Source: Pseudomonadota bacterium (lineage in GTDB: Bacteria; Pseudomonadota; Gammaproteobacteria; Pseudomonadales; Azotimanducaceae). Taken from it: a stretch of DNA of 54,816 nucleotides. The stretch spans positions 1 to 54,816 of the forward strand of contig JAQBUI010000025.1 in NCBI GenBank assembly GCA_027624035.1. The letters run 5' to 3'. This document shows, piece by piece, positions 36,861 through 45,550 of the stretch (position 1 is its first letter; every line of letters starts with the position of its first letter). The notes beneath the pieces were generated by a model. That model worked only from the letters and a program-made list of their open reading frames with translations. It was not told the DNA's origin and did no database searches. A program made the position numbers and the translations under genes.

Positions 36861-38084
36861 GTGACCAGAAACTGGTTGTCCCAACCCGCGGTCTGCATGG
36901 TGCTGGCGATTGCTTTCACAACCTGCGCCCGTGCAGATGAGCGTGGAGATTTCGAGCAGTCATACGCCCGGTATGAGCGCCATATGGAAGCCAACGAACC
37001 GGAGCTGGCCCTCGCCAGTGCAAGAGACGCATATCGCCTCGGGACCAGGCTTTTCGGCCAGGACAGCGTTAACACCGCAAACCTCGCGATCAACTACGCC
37101 ACGCTGCTCAATGACAGCAATGACTTCAAATCCGCCCGCAAGGTCCTGAAAGGGAAACTACGGATACTGGAAGCCCGCTATGGCAAGGACGCCGTTGAGC
37201 TCGTACCCATCGCTATCCAGACGGCCCGCGCTGCGAAGGACCCGACTGCGGCACTTGAGCATCTGCAACGGGCAGCCAGCCTCAGCCAGGGTTATGAAGA
37301 TGACCTGATGGAGGCCCAGAGGAACTTCGACATTCTGACGATTCTGCTGGCCAGAGGCGGCACTGCTCTGACTGAGCCCTATGTGGACCGCGCCTATGAG
37401 ATCTACTCCGACCGTCTGGATGCCAGGGATTTTCGACTGGGTCTGATGGCGTATCACAAATCTCGATGGGCGAGCCACCACAGCGAGTTCGATCAGGGCA
37501 TTGACTATCTTCTTCAGGCTCTGGTTGCCTTCAAGGGCGCGCCCAACGAACCGATGGGTGATCTCGAACTCAATGTCAGGATACAACTGGTTCAACTCCT
37601 GGAGCAGCTGGGTCGGTCGGACCAGGCTACCGAACATCTGCTGAAGCTGAGCGCTGCCATCCCCTGGTCCGCATCGGCTGAACCCGTCTATCGAAGGCAG
37701 GCAGAATTCCCGCCCGGGGTGGTTCAGTCCCTCAAGGATGGCGCCGTCCGGTTGTCTTTTACCGTGGATGGAAACGGCTTTGTCACTGACCCAAGGGTCA
37801 TCGAATCATCCAATGCAGTACTCAACGATGCAGCAATCCGGATGGTTCTTGGGTTCCGCTACGTGCCGCGCCTGGTCGATGGGCACACGGTTTCGACACC
37901 GGGTGTCGAATACCGCGAGAGTTTTACTTTTGCCGCAGGACAGAAACCCGGGGCAAGCCGATTCACCCGTGCCCCGGTACGTGGATTCATGAATGAGGAC
38001 CTGTTCGACATCTCGGGGTGCAGTTCAGAAGTCAGCACCGCCCGAAGCTGTGAACTCCTCGGCCCCGGCGGCGGCGGAAAGTAG
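36861..38084 (+). CDS. Exported TPR protein with TonB-like C-terminal domain, divergent from the receptor
   Basis: A 407-residue protein with a signal peptide (SQPAVCMVLAIAFTTCARA) and TPR-like helical repeats over about 30-280 (LGTRLFGQDSVNTANLAINY; LLQALVAFKGAPNEPMGDLE). The C-terminal 90 residues are a TonB-type domain: AVRLSFTVDGNGFVTDPRVI, GFRYVPRLVDGHTVSTPG, close to the 'TonB family' C-terminal fold. Unlike TonB it has no retained N-terminal membrane anchor and no Pro-rich rod. The GTG start has GGAGG five nt upstream. Its divergence from the TonB-dependent receptor suggests a joint role, but contact with the receptor is inference. Same architecture as the protein at 15721-17355. Confidence 0.85.
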   Translation: MTRNWLSQPAVCMVLAIAFTTCARADERGDFEQSYARYERHMEANEPELALASARDAYRLGTRLFGQDSVNTANLAINYATLLNDSNDFKSARKVLKGKLRILEARYGKDAVELVPIAIQTARAAKDPTAALEHLQRAASLSQGYEDDLMEAQRNFDILTILLARGGTALTEPYVDRAYEIYSDRLDARDFRLGLMAYHKSRWASHHSEFDQGIDYLLQALVAFKGAPNEPMGDLELNVRIQLVQLLEQLGRSDQATEHLLKLSAAIPWSASAEPVYRRQAEFPPGVVQSLKDGAVRLSFTVDGNGFVTDPRVIESSNAVLNDAAIRMVLGFRYVPRLVDGHTVSTPGVEYRESFTFAAGQKPGASRFTRAPVRGFMNEDLFDISGCSSEVSTARSCELLGPGGGGK

Positions 38085-38095
38085 CGCTTGATCCA

Positions 38096-38211
38096 GCAGC
38101 CTTGAGCGTGCCCGTCTCAGGCGCGCGGTAGCGTGCAAGGTCGTTCGTGCAGAGGTTCGAGCAAAGAAAGTGCCACGCTGGCACCTCGTATCAGTAACTT
38201 TCATCAAAAGC
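38096..38211. repeat. REP-like repeat, single copy
   Basis: Starts 11 bp after the TPR/TonB-domain stop with TTGAGCGTGCCCGTCTCAG and ends TATCAGTAACTTTCATC. It contains the hairpin GCGTGCC/GGCGCGC and a second perfect one, GTGCCA CGC TGGCAC. It is longer than the copies at 41531 and 48501 by an internal segment near 38130-38160. Confidence 0.8.
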
Positions 38212-38336
38212 ACCGACAAAGGGAATTTCTGCAGTGCTGGGTCAAAGGACCTGACCCCTGCGCCTTATGGTAGATCCGATTAGCAAGTGGGGATGGCGAG
38301 GGATATCGCTGGAAACGGGTTTTGGTTACTACATCA

Positions 38337-38729
38337 TCATGGTGTCACAAACTCGCAATCTGATCCGGAGGATCGGATGAGTTTCCTGTCCAGAGTAGCC
38401 ATCTTGCAGTCCAGTGCCTCGGCGAGCGAAACATACCACGCATCATAGGTGCTGAGGTTTTTCCTCAACGCCCATATCCGTGCTGCAAGAGGATAGTAGG
38501 GGTAGAGCTCAAGATTAAGTTGTAGCAGGTCCTCGTGTGCGCTATTCGCGACCCGTTCGGACACGACACCCGCGCGTTCCAGTCTTCTGAGCACATTGGT
38601 CACTTCGACGACAATGAGTTCTGGTGCCACAGGCTCACTGTTGCCGATAAGTGCTTCAGCCCACCGTCCGTTGGTGCCCGTGTCGGTCAGCGCAGAAACC
38701 ACCACCGATGCATCCAGAACAATGATCAC
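38337..38729 (-). CDS. vapC: VapC/FitB-like PIN-domain toxin
   Basis: A 130-residue PIN-domain ribonuclease, toxin of a type II module. The acidic active site is present: Asp in IIVLDASVVVSAL, Glu in PELIVVEVTNVL, Asp in LSTYDAWYVSLAE and Asp in MATLDRKLI. Length is normal. Its ATG overlaps the antitoxin TGA (ATGA), typical of such pairs. No damage seen, in contrast to the HigB-like toxin at 9370. The RNA target is unknown. Confidence 0.92.
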   Translation of the reverse strand: MIIVLDASVVVSALTDTGTNGRWAEALIGNSEPVAPELIVVEVTNVLRRLERAGVVSERVANSAHEDLLQLNLELYPYYPLAARIWALRKNLSTYDAWYVSLAEALDCKMATLDRKLIRSSGSDCEFVTP

Positions 38730-38962
38730 TTTCGGTCGGCGTTTCTCGCCCGCAATATGGCTGAGGGTGGTACCAGGCCACCTGTTGCCTGTTTCCTCAC
38801 TCTGACTTTATCCAGCCAACCGTCCATAGTTGGCCTGGATGCCATGCGTTCCAGTTCCAGACGCAGGAACTCCTGCATGGACCTGCCCTGTGATGCAGCC
38901 CGTGAGGCCAGTTCATCACGGACTTTCTCGGGCACATCTCGGATGGTGATCTGCACAGTCAT
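38726..38962 (-). CDS. vapB: FitA/VapB-like ribbon-helix-helix antitoxin
   Basis: A 78-residue antitoxin. MTVQITIRDVPEKVRDELAS and GRSMQEFLRLELERMA form the FitA-type ribbon-helix-helix DNA-binding unit that represses the operon; the C-terminal half (TMDGWLDKVRVRK...) is the usual flexible toxin-binding tail. It comes first in the operon and overlaps the toxin start by four nt. Confidence 0.9.
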   Translation of the reverse strand: MTVQITIRDVPEKVRDELASRAASQGRSMQEFLRLELERMASRPTMDGWLDKVRVRKQATGGLVPPSAILRARNADRK

Positions 38963-39109
38963 GCATGTATATTGCCATCAGTGCTGGCGAAATGAAAGCG
39001 TTCTATCCGTATCCCTGAGGCAAATGTGTGCCTTGGCCACGCGCACTCTCAAGGCGGCTAGACCAGTCTCTCGGCAAGGGTTTCATTTCATGACATAATC
39101 GCCGCCACT

Positions 39110-41530
39110 ATGCAAAACAGCTATCTCAACAATCTCAAGGTTCTGGACATCTCCCAGGGCGTGGCCGGTCCATTCGGTGCCAAGCTGCTTGGTGATCTTG
39201 GTGCAGATGTCGTGAAAATCGAACCCCCCGGGGGCGATGTCAGCAGGCAATACGGGCCGTTCCCCGGAGGCAAGGCTGATCCTGAGCAGAGCGCGAGCTT
39301 TTTCTTTTTCAATACCAGCAAGCGTGGAATGGTACTGGACATCGATAGCGCAAACGGCAAGGACACCCTGGCGCGTCTGGTGACCGAGTATGACGTGATC
39401 ATCGCGGGCGAGTCCGAGGAAGTACTGAGCAGGCGCGGCCTGTCATATGCAGACTTTTGTCGATGGAACCCCAATATCATCCTGACCACGGTTTCCGGTT
39501 TTGGCTCTTTTGGGCCGCATTCCGGGTACCAGAGTTCGCACCTGGTCGCGAGCGCCATGGGCGGCTGGTCAACTCTTTGTGGTGTCCCGGACCGTGAACC
39601 ACTCCAGACGGGCGGTGCAACCAGCGAGACGCTGGCCGGAGCATTCGCTGCGGTGGCCACCTCTATGGCTGTGCTTGGCCGGTACGCACACGGTCGCGGC
39701 GAACACGTGGACGTCAGTGTCCAGGAAGCCGTCCTCGCCTGTGCATCTTTCCCGACCCTGACCTATGAGTACCACGGTTTTACGCGCGATCGATACTCAA
39801 GTGTCGGCGGCGGGGCAGGTGCGTGCTACATGATCCCTACCCGTGAAGGCTACATAGGACTCAATGCACTGACAGTTGCCCAGTGGAGAATGTTGTGTCG
39901 CTTCCTCGGGCGCGAGGACATCATTACCGATCCTCATTTTCAAGGCGTGTCGTGGAATCGGCCTGACGAGCGACTTGAGGAGATCCGGGAGGCATTCGGC
40001 GAAGCCGTCAAGGATAGAACCGCCGAGGAGCTTTTTCACGAGGCACAATCACACCGCGTCCCGTTCGGGCTGGTTCCTGATCTGGCCAAGGTGTTTACGC
40101 TTCCTCCATTTGTAGAACGCGGCTTCTTCCAGAAGATCAGCCATCCAGTAACCGGCCCGGTGACCATACCCGGCATACCGTTTAATGTTTCGGGGCGAGA
40201 CGATAAGATCAGGATCCGGCGCCCGCCACTTCTCGGCGAGCACCATGACGAAATACTGAACGCGCTGAAGGCAGCGCCGACGGTTTCGGAGAACCCCCGC
40301 TCAGATTATCCAAACCCGCTTCCTCTCAAGGGATTAAGGGTCATCGACCTGTCCATGTTCTTCGCCGGCCCGGTCTGCACGCAGATTCTTGCAGATGCCG
40401 GCGCGGACGTGATCAAGGTAGAGTCGGTTCAACGCATTGACGGCTGGCGCGGCAGCGTCCCACCGCCAGGCAGCACCGCACCTGCCTGGGAATCAGCGCC
40501 TCACTTCAACTGGGTAAATCGCAACAAGCGCGGTATTACACTGAACCTCACAGACCCTCGTGGTACCGAGATTCTCAAACGGCTTGTTCGTGACGCCGAC
40601 GTCGTCATCGAGAACTACACGCCTCGCGTCATGGACAAGTTCGGCCTCGGCTTTGACATCCTGCGGGAGATCAAACCCGATATCATTATGATTTCGCTCC
40701 CGGGATTCGGCTCTGACGTTACCTGGCGTGACTACGTTGCTTTTGGCATGTCGACAGAACAGATGTCCGGACTGGCCCATCTCACGGGGTACAATGACGA
40801 CGGACCGCTCTTCACCGGCACCACAGGTGGTGACATCTACTCGGGCGCGATGGGCGCTCACCTGGTGCTGGCTGCCCTTCATGACCGCCGCACCACCGGA
40901 ACCGGGCAACATATCAACCTCAGCCAGGCCGAGGCCTGCAACCTCTACGTTGGGGATGCCATGACAGGCTATTCCCTTACCGGGGTTGATCCTGGACGAA
41001 GGGGCAACAGCCACACACTGTTTGCACCACAGGGGATCTACCCATGTCGTAACGACCGCTGGATCGGCATCAGTTGCCTAACGGATGGGCAATGGCGAAG
41101 CCTAGCAGATCTGATCAATGCTGAACTGGTGGCGCGTTTCCCGGATGTCAAAGCGCGGCAAACGCCGGAACTGGATGATATTATTCGTGACTGGACACTC
41201 GGCCACGATGCCGACGCACTGATGTCTGACCTGCAGGGTCTGGGCATCGCGGCCGGCATCGTACAGAACGGTCCGGACCTGCTGGCAGACCCCCAGCTTG
41301 CAGCGCGCGGCAGCCTGCTGGTACAGGACCGGCCCGGCATTGGTGAGAAGCACTATCCCAATCAACCCTATCGATTTCGCAATGCGATGGCCCCCCCAAA
41401 CGAGCGTGCTCCACTGCTGGGTGAACATTGTGTTGAAGTGCTTACCTCAGTGGCAGGTGTGAGCGATGAAGAACTGGGTGAACTGTTTATTGATGACGTC
41501 ATCGGCATGGACCCTGTTGCTTCGCGTTAG
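39110..41530 (+). CDS. Double-domain CaiB/BaiF (class III) CoA transferase
   Basis: Two complete class III CoA-transferase domains in one 806-residue chain: domain 1 from VLDISQGVAGPFGAKLLGDL and domain 2 from VIDLSMFFAGPVCTQILADA (about residue 406), each opening with the ADVxKxE nucleotide-binding strand and carrying the RG.x.L(D/N)L segment. Class III enzymes move CoA between carboxylic acids via an aspartyl intermediate. By eye the usual Asp position is Glu in both halves (VDVSVQEAV; INLSQAEAC), so activity as a transferase is uncertain; racemase-like or altered chemistry is possible. Fused pairs of this length are known in environmental bacteria. It heads a plus-strand group including an enoyl-CoA hydratase, so a CoA-ester catabolic route is likely. 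Confidence 0.92.
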   Translation: MQNSYLNNLKVLDISQGVAGPFGAKLLGDLGADVVKIEPPGGDVSRQYGPFPGGKADPEQSASFFFFNTSKRGMVLDIDSANGKDTLARLVTEYDVIIAGESEEVLSRRGLSYADFCRWNPNIILTTVSGFGSFGPHSGYQSSHLVASAMGGWSTLCGVPDREPLQTGGATSETLAGAFAAVATSMAVLGRYAHGRGEHVDVSVQEAVLACASFPTLTYEYHGFTRDRYSSVGGGAGACYMIPTREGYIGLNALTVAQWRMLCRFLGREDIITDPHFQGVSWNRPDERLEEIREAFGEAVKDRTAEELFHEAQSHRVPFGLVPDLAKVFTLPPFVERGFFQKISHPVTGPVTIPGIPFNVSGRDDKIRIRRPPLLGEHHDEILNALKAAPTVSENPRSDYPNPLPLKGLRVIDLSMFFAGPVCTQILADAGADVIKVESVQRIDGWRGSVPPPGSTAPAWESAPHFNWVNRNKRGITLNLTDPRGTEILKRLVRDADVVIENYTPRVMDKFGLGFDILREIKPDIIMISLPGFGSDVTWRDYVAFGMSTEQMSGLAHLTGYNDDGPLFTGTTGGDIYSGAMGAHLVLAALHDRRTTGTGQHINLSQAEACNLYVGDAMTGYSLTGVDPGRRGNSHTLFAPQGIYPCRNDRWIGISCLTDGQWRSLADLINAELVARFPDVKARQTPELDDIIRDWTLGHDADALMSDLQGLGIAAGIVQNGPDLLADPQLAARGSLLVQDRPGIGEKHYPNQPYRFRNAMAPPNERAPLLGEHCVEVLTSVAGVSDEELGELFIDDVIGMDPVASR

Positions 41531-41618
41531 CAGCTTGAGCGTGCCCGTCTAAGGCACACAGTAGCCGGGCAAGAAAGTACTCACGCTGGCGCCTTGTATC
41601 AGTGAACCCATGAAAGAT
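41531..41618. repeat. REP-like repeat, single copy
   Basis: Begins immediately after the CoA-transferase stop: CTTGAGCGTGCCCGTCTAAG to GTATCAGTGAACCCATGAAAG. The first stem is eroded (GCGTGCC opposite GGCACAC) compared with the copy at 48501. Confidence 0.82.
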
Positions 41619-41823
41619 CAGCCGACGATCAGGGTAGATGCTCTTCGGTGAGCTCGCAGAAGGTCAGCCGTGAACATTCCGTGCTGACACCCCTGCCGAA
41701 ACAATCCAATCCGCGACCTTATCTCTATGGAACTACGGAGGGTCACCGGCCTGTCATTGAGCGAATCCGTGCCCCAACGGCAAAACCAGGAAATGATATC
41801 CTTGCAGCCATCAGACCACCGGG

Positions 41824-42639
41824 ATGCGATCCATGGACAAGGTAGAAACGGGCACTGAGGAACTCCTTTGCGAAATCACAGACCGCGTTGCGATTGTGAC
41901 CCTCAACAAGCCCCACAAAAAAAATGCGCTGGGGGATATCCTGACCCCGGCACTGCGGGCAGTACTGCCGGAACTGGAATCCCGTAAGGACGTCGGTTGC
42001 GTGCTGATCACCGGGGCCGGGGACGCCTTCTGTTCAGGTGGGGACGTGAGCGGTATGAGCGGTGGTTCCGGTCCGGTTCGCAGCGCCCGCGAGCGCATTG
42101 AAGAGCTGACCCGCAAACAACTGACTCTGACCGGGCGCCTTTACGACCTTGCCAAACCGACCGTCGCCGCCCTACCCGGCGCCGCCGCCGGGGCCGGTCT
42201 TTCGATTGCGCTCGCCTGTGACCTGCGGGTCGCCTCCGACAACGCGTTCGTCACCACGGCATTCCGGAACATCGGACTCTCCGGGGACTATGGTGCAAGT
42301 TGGTTCCTGCCGCGCCTGGTGGGGCTCGCACGGGCAAAAAAGCTGATGTACCGGTCAGAACGCATCGGTGCCGCCCAGTGCCGGGAATTCGGCCTGGTGG
42401 ACGAGGTCTTCCCCCGGCAGAGCTTTCGTGAACAGGCCTTCGAATATGCCCGGGACATCGCACACGGGCCAACGGCAGCGCTCGGGCGCATGAAGCTGAA
42501 TCTGCAGGCAGGACTCGAACAGTCCCTCGCGCTGTCTCTGGCCCTGGAAGCCGAACACATGATCAACACTGGCGACAGCAATGAGGCCCGTGAGGCCATT
42601 CGGGCATTTCTGGAAAAGCGCGCACCCAGGTTCCACTGA
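41824..42639 (+). CDS. Enoyl-CoA hydratase/isomerase family protein
   Basis: A 271-residue crotonase-fold enzyme acting on enoyl-CoA esters. ITGAGDAFCSGGDVSGMSGG is the oxyanion-hole segment of the fold; PGAAAGAGLSIALACDLRVA the second. The region where hydratases carry the catalytic Glu reads AFRNIGLSGDYGASWFLPR, lacking the classical E and resembling isomerase-like members, so the precise reaction is open. The first ATG is used; an ATG three codons later (MDKVETG) has a slightly better upstream GGGA. It follows the CoA transferase after a 290-bp gap holding a REP-like repeat. Confidence 0.9.
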   Translation: MRSMDKVETGTEELLCEITDRVAIVTLNKPHKKNALGDILTPALRAVLPELESRKDVGCVLITGAGDAFCSGGDVSGMSGGSGPVRSARERIEELTRKQLTLTGRLYDLAKPTVAALPGAAAGAGLSIALACDLRVASDNAFVTTAFRNIGLSGDYGASWFLPRLVGLARAKKLMYRSERIGAAQCREFGLVDEVFPRQSFREQAFEYARDIAHGPTAALGRMKLNLQAGLEQSLALSLALEAEHMINTGDSNEAREAIRAFLEKRAPRFH

Positions 42640-42658
42640 CGGTTCCACTCAAGACCTG

Positions 42659-42800
42659 GGGAAGCTCTGATTAATTGAATTTTTCGTGAGAGCAAGGCGG
42701 AGGCGCCCGCAGAAAATCGCGAAAACGCCTCAATTTCGCGATGTTACGAGGACGACTCCAACGCAGCTATCGCGGAAAAAGACTCTAATCAGAGGTTCCC
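42659..42800. mobile_element. 142-bp MITE-like element with 15-bp terminal inverted repeats
   Basis: Left end GGGAAGCTCTGATTA and right end TAATCAGAGGTTCCC are inverted repeats matching at 14 of 15 positions. Inside is a second dyad, ATCGCGAAA...TTTCGCGAT. No coding capacity. A second copy begins at 54727 and is more than 90% identical over the 90 bp visible. No clear target duplication; a 2-bp TG flanks it at most. This is a non-autonomous element that would need a transposase supplied elsewhere. Confidence 0.85.
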
Positions 42801-42902
42801 TGGCAGGATGCAAGCTGGCGGTTGATCTGCTACAAAGCCTGCTCACTGGGCCGCAGTTCCACCCGCACCTGCGCCCGCAACACATTTGACTGGTGGTGAA
42901 CT

Positions 42903-44417
42903 ATGGCTCTTTTCCTGGGCATCGACAGCGGCACGCAGAGCGTCAAGGCTGTGGTCTATGACACGGATACCCAGCGCGTGATGGCAACGGGTCAGGCGTC
43001 ACACCGGATGATAGAACACCTTCCAGCTGGGCACATGGAACAGGACCCTGCTTCCTGGACGACGGCCATGGATGCGGCCATCCTGCAGGCACTGGATCAC
43101 GTCGACCGGAGCGCAATTCGGGGCATTGGCGTCAGCGGACAACAGCATGGCTTCGTTCCGCTGGATGATCGTGGTGCGGTGATTCGACCGGCCAAACTGT
43201 GGTGCGATACCAGCACTGTAGAAGAGTGTCGCCTCATTTCCGAAGCCCTCGGTGGCGACGCGGCCGTAATCGACACCATCGGGAACCGGATTCTGCCCGG
43301 TTATACCGCGCCAAAGATTCTCTGGCTGAAGCGTCACGAGCCTGACCACTTCGCCAGACTAAGGCATGTGCTGCTACCCCATGACTTCCTCAACTTTTAT
43401 CTGACCGGAGAGTACTTCATGGAGTTCGGCGATGCATCCGGATCGGCAATGATGGATGTGCGCTCACGCACCTGGAGCACCAGAGTATTGGACGCGATTG
43501 ATCCCCTGGTCGCCGGATATCTGCCTGCCATTTCCGAAAGCGACAAAATCTGTGGAACCCTGAGACCGCCCATTGCCCGCCGGTATGGACTCTCCGAGCG
43601 TGTCATCGTCAGCGCCGGTGGCGGCGACAATATGATGGGAGCCATTGGCACTGGCAATGTCACCTCCGGCGTCGCCACGGCGAGCTTTGGGACAAGCGGT
43701 ACAATCTACGCCTTCAACGACGTGCCGGTGATCGATCCACAGGCAGAAATCGCCGCTTTCTGCGACTCAACCAACGGTTACCTGCCCCTCATGTGCACGA
43801 TGAATGTCACCGCGGTGTCGGAACCATTCCGCCACCTGTTCTCGAAAGATCACGACGCCTTGAACGCTGCGATCGAAACTGCCCCTCGCGGGGCTGGCGG
43901 CCTCGTACTGCTCCCCTACTTCGACGGCGAACGCACACCGTCGATTCCCATGGGATCTGGCGTCCTGATGGGCTTGAACGCCAATAACATGAACCCCGAC
44001 TACATGATTCGAGCCGCCATCGAAGGCATCACGATGGGAATGAACTTTGGCCTGAGACGCCTCAATGAACTCGGCGTCACCACCCGCGAGATTCGGCTGA
44101 CCGGAGGTGGCGCGCGTAGCCCTGCCTGGCGGCGAATCATCGCGGACGTATTCGGTGTACCGGTCGTGTGTATGGTCGAAGATGAAGGCGCTGCGCTGGG
44201 GGCCGCCCTGCAGGCCGCCTGGTGCTGGCAGCGTCAATCCGACGCGGGGTTGACGATTGACGCCATTGTCCAGGGCGCAACAGCACTCGATGAGTCGACG
44301 CGTTTGGAACCTGATCCGGCCTCGACGGCCCGGTACAACGAAATCCAGTCATTCCACACCAGTCTTTCAAAGGTAATGGAACCCGTCTTCGAGGCACATT
44401 CCCGCGCCTTTCGTTAG
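42903..44417 (+). CDS. xylB: FGGY-family carbohydrate kinase (xylulokinase-like)
   Basis: A 504-residue sugar kinase that phosphorylates a ketose or polyol. The N-terminal ATPase fold gives GIDSGTQSVKAVVYD (phosphate 1), IRGIGVSGQQHGFVPLD and KLWCDTSTVEE, with the conserved xylulokinase-type Q and D; the C-terminal domain has ASFGTSGTIYAF and RLTGGGARSPAWRRIIADVF (adenosine motif). Length equals that of XylB. No xylose isomerase lies nearby, so D-xylulose is only the best guess; the symbol is by similarity. Confidence 0.88.
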   Translation: MALFLGIDSGTQSVKAVVYDTDTQRVMATGQASHRMIEHLPAGHMEQDPASWTTAMDAAILQALDHVDRSAIRGIGVSGQQHGFVPLDDRGAVIRPAKLWCDTSTVEECRLISEALGGDAAVIDTIGNRILPGYTAPKILWLKRHEPDHFARLRHVLLPHDFLNFYLTGEYFMEFGDASGSAMMDVRSRTWSTRVLDAIDPLVAGYLPAISESDKICGTLRPPIARRYGLSERVIVSAGGGDNMMGAIGTGNVTSGVATASFGTSGTIYAFNDVPVIDPQAEIAAFCDSTNGYLPLMCTMNVTAVSEPFRHLFSKDHDALNAAIETAPRGAGGLVLLPYFDGERTPSIPMGSGVLMGLNANNMNPDYMIRAAIEGITMGMNFGLRRLNELGVTTREIRLTGGGARSPAWRRIIADVFGVPVVCMVEDEGAALGAALQAAWCWQRQSDAGLTIDAIVQGATALDESTRLEPDPASTARYNEIQSFHTSLSKVMEPVFEAHSRAFR

Positions 44418-44517
44418 CCTTCTTTCGTAAGCACCTTCCGCAATCACCCTTCCGTTGTCGCCCCTTATGATAGTACGCTGATCGACAGATGGCACTGGCC
44501 ACCCGACGCTCTACAGG

Positions 44518-44557
44518 GGTACTACACGGTACAGTACGGTACTACACGGCACTACTC
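44518..44557. repeat. Direct repeat, 20 bp twice
   Basis: GGTACTACACGG occurs at 44518 and again at 44538, exactly 20 bp apart, with similar GTAC/CTAC-rich bases between. It lies about 120 bp upstream of the SDR start, so it may be a regulator binding site or merely chance. Confidence 0.55.
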
Positions 44558-44679
44558 GGGAAAGCGCCGGCGATGATCGAGAAACACGAGGCACCCCCGC
44601 TGTCCTGATGTTCGTAGAGCCTTATCCGCATTGGAAATCTGGTATTCTCTGATTCAGCTTTGTTCAACAGGAGAGCGCG

Positions 44680-45516
44680 ATGAGCCTCGCTGATTTTTCA
44701 CTGGAAGGCAAGAAGGCCCTCGTCATAGGCGCCCGCCGCAATGTCGGCAAGGGTTTTGCCCTGGGGCTGGCCGAGGCAGGCGCAGACGTTGCCGTCACTG
44801 ACGTCAACCTGGAGGACGGGCGGCTTGCAGAGGTCGGCGAGCAAATCAGGGCCATGGGCCGAAACACGGTGGTTGCGCAAACAGACATTTCCCAGAAGTC
44901 CGAAGTCGACGCACTGGTCAAACAGGTCGTTGAGTCATTCGGCACCATCGACATCCTGATGAATGTTGCGGTCATGTATCACAGCCGGTCCCTCACCGAG
45001 CTTGATGAACAGGGTTGGGATCAACTCACCAACGTCAACCTGAAGGGCTACTGGCTGACAATTCAGGCAGTGGCACCCATCATGATGAAGCAACGAAGCG
45101 GCAGCATTATCAATCTTACATCCCGTGGCGGCCTTAAAGCTCATGCGGACAAGGGCATGGGAAACTACGCCATTGTCAAGGCCGGGATCGCCATGATGAC
45201 CCGTCAGTATTGCCGGTACCTCGGCCCATACAACATCAGGGTGAATGCCATTGCCCCCTCGCTTATGGAATGGGAACAACACCCCGCAGAGGACAGCAGA
45301 CGCGCCAACAGAAGCGTGGAGGCGCCGGGGACACCACGGCCGGAACCCACAGAACTGGAGAAGATGGTGGCGTGGTCCACCAGTGAACAGAATCTGCCGC
45401 TCGGCAGAGTGGCCACCTTCGATGAAATGGCGAATGCTGCTGTGTTCCTGGCATCGGACGCGGCAAGCTATGTGACGGGCGCGATACTCTGTGTGGACGG
45501 CGGGTACATGGCGTGA
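44680..45516 (+). CDS. Short-chain dehydrogenase/reductase (SDR)
   Basis: A 278-residue NAD(P)-dependent oxidoreductase. The Rossmann glycine motif is GARRNVGKGFAL (GxxxGxG), followed by ADVAVTDVNLEDG with an Asp after the second strand, which favours NAD. The catalytic Ser is in SIINLTSRGG and the YxxxK in GNYAIVKAG, so all are intact. An unusual Pro/Arg-rich insert (about 205-225) precedes the C-terminal FLASDAASYVTGAILCVDGG, classical for the family. GGAGAG stands before the ATG. The VOC protein starts 34 bp downstream, so they are co-transcribed. Substrate unknown. Confidence 0.93.
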   Translation: MSLADFSLEGKKALVIGARRNVGKGFALGLAEAGADVAVTDVNLEDGRLAEVGEQIRAMGRNTVVAQTDISQKSEVDALVKQVVESFGTIDILMNVAVMYHSRSLTELDEQGWDQLTNVNLKGYWLTIQAVAPIMMKQRSGSIINLTSRGGLKAHADKGMGNYAIVKAGIAMMTRQYCRYLGPYNIRVNAIAPSLMEWEQHPAEDSRRANRSVEAPGTPRPEPTELEKMVAWSTSEQNLPLGRVATFDEMANAAVFLASDAASYVTGAILCVDGGYMA

Positions 45517-45550
45517 ACATTCAAATGAGATTCGAATAAGAGGCACCAGA

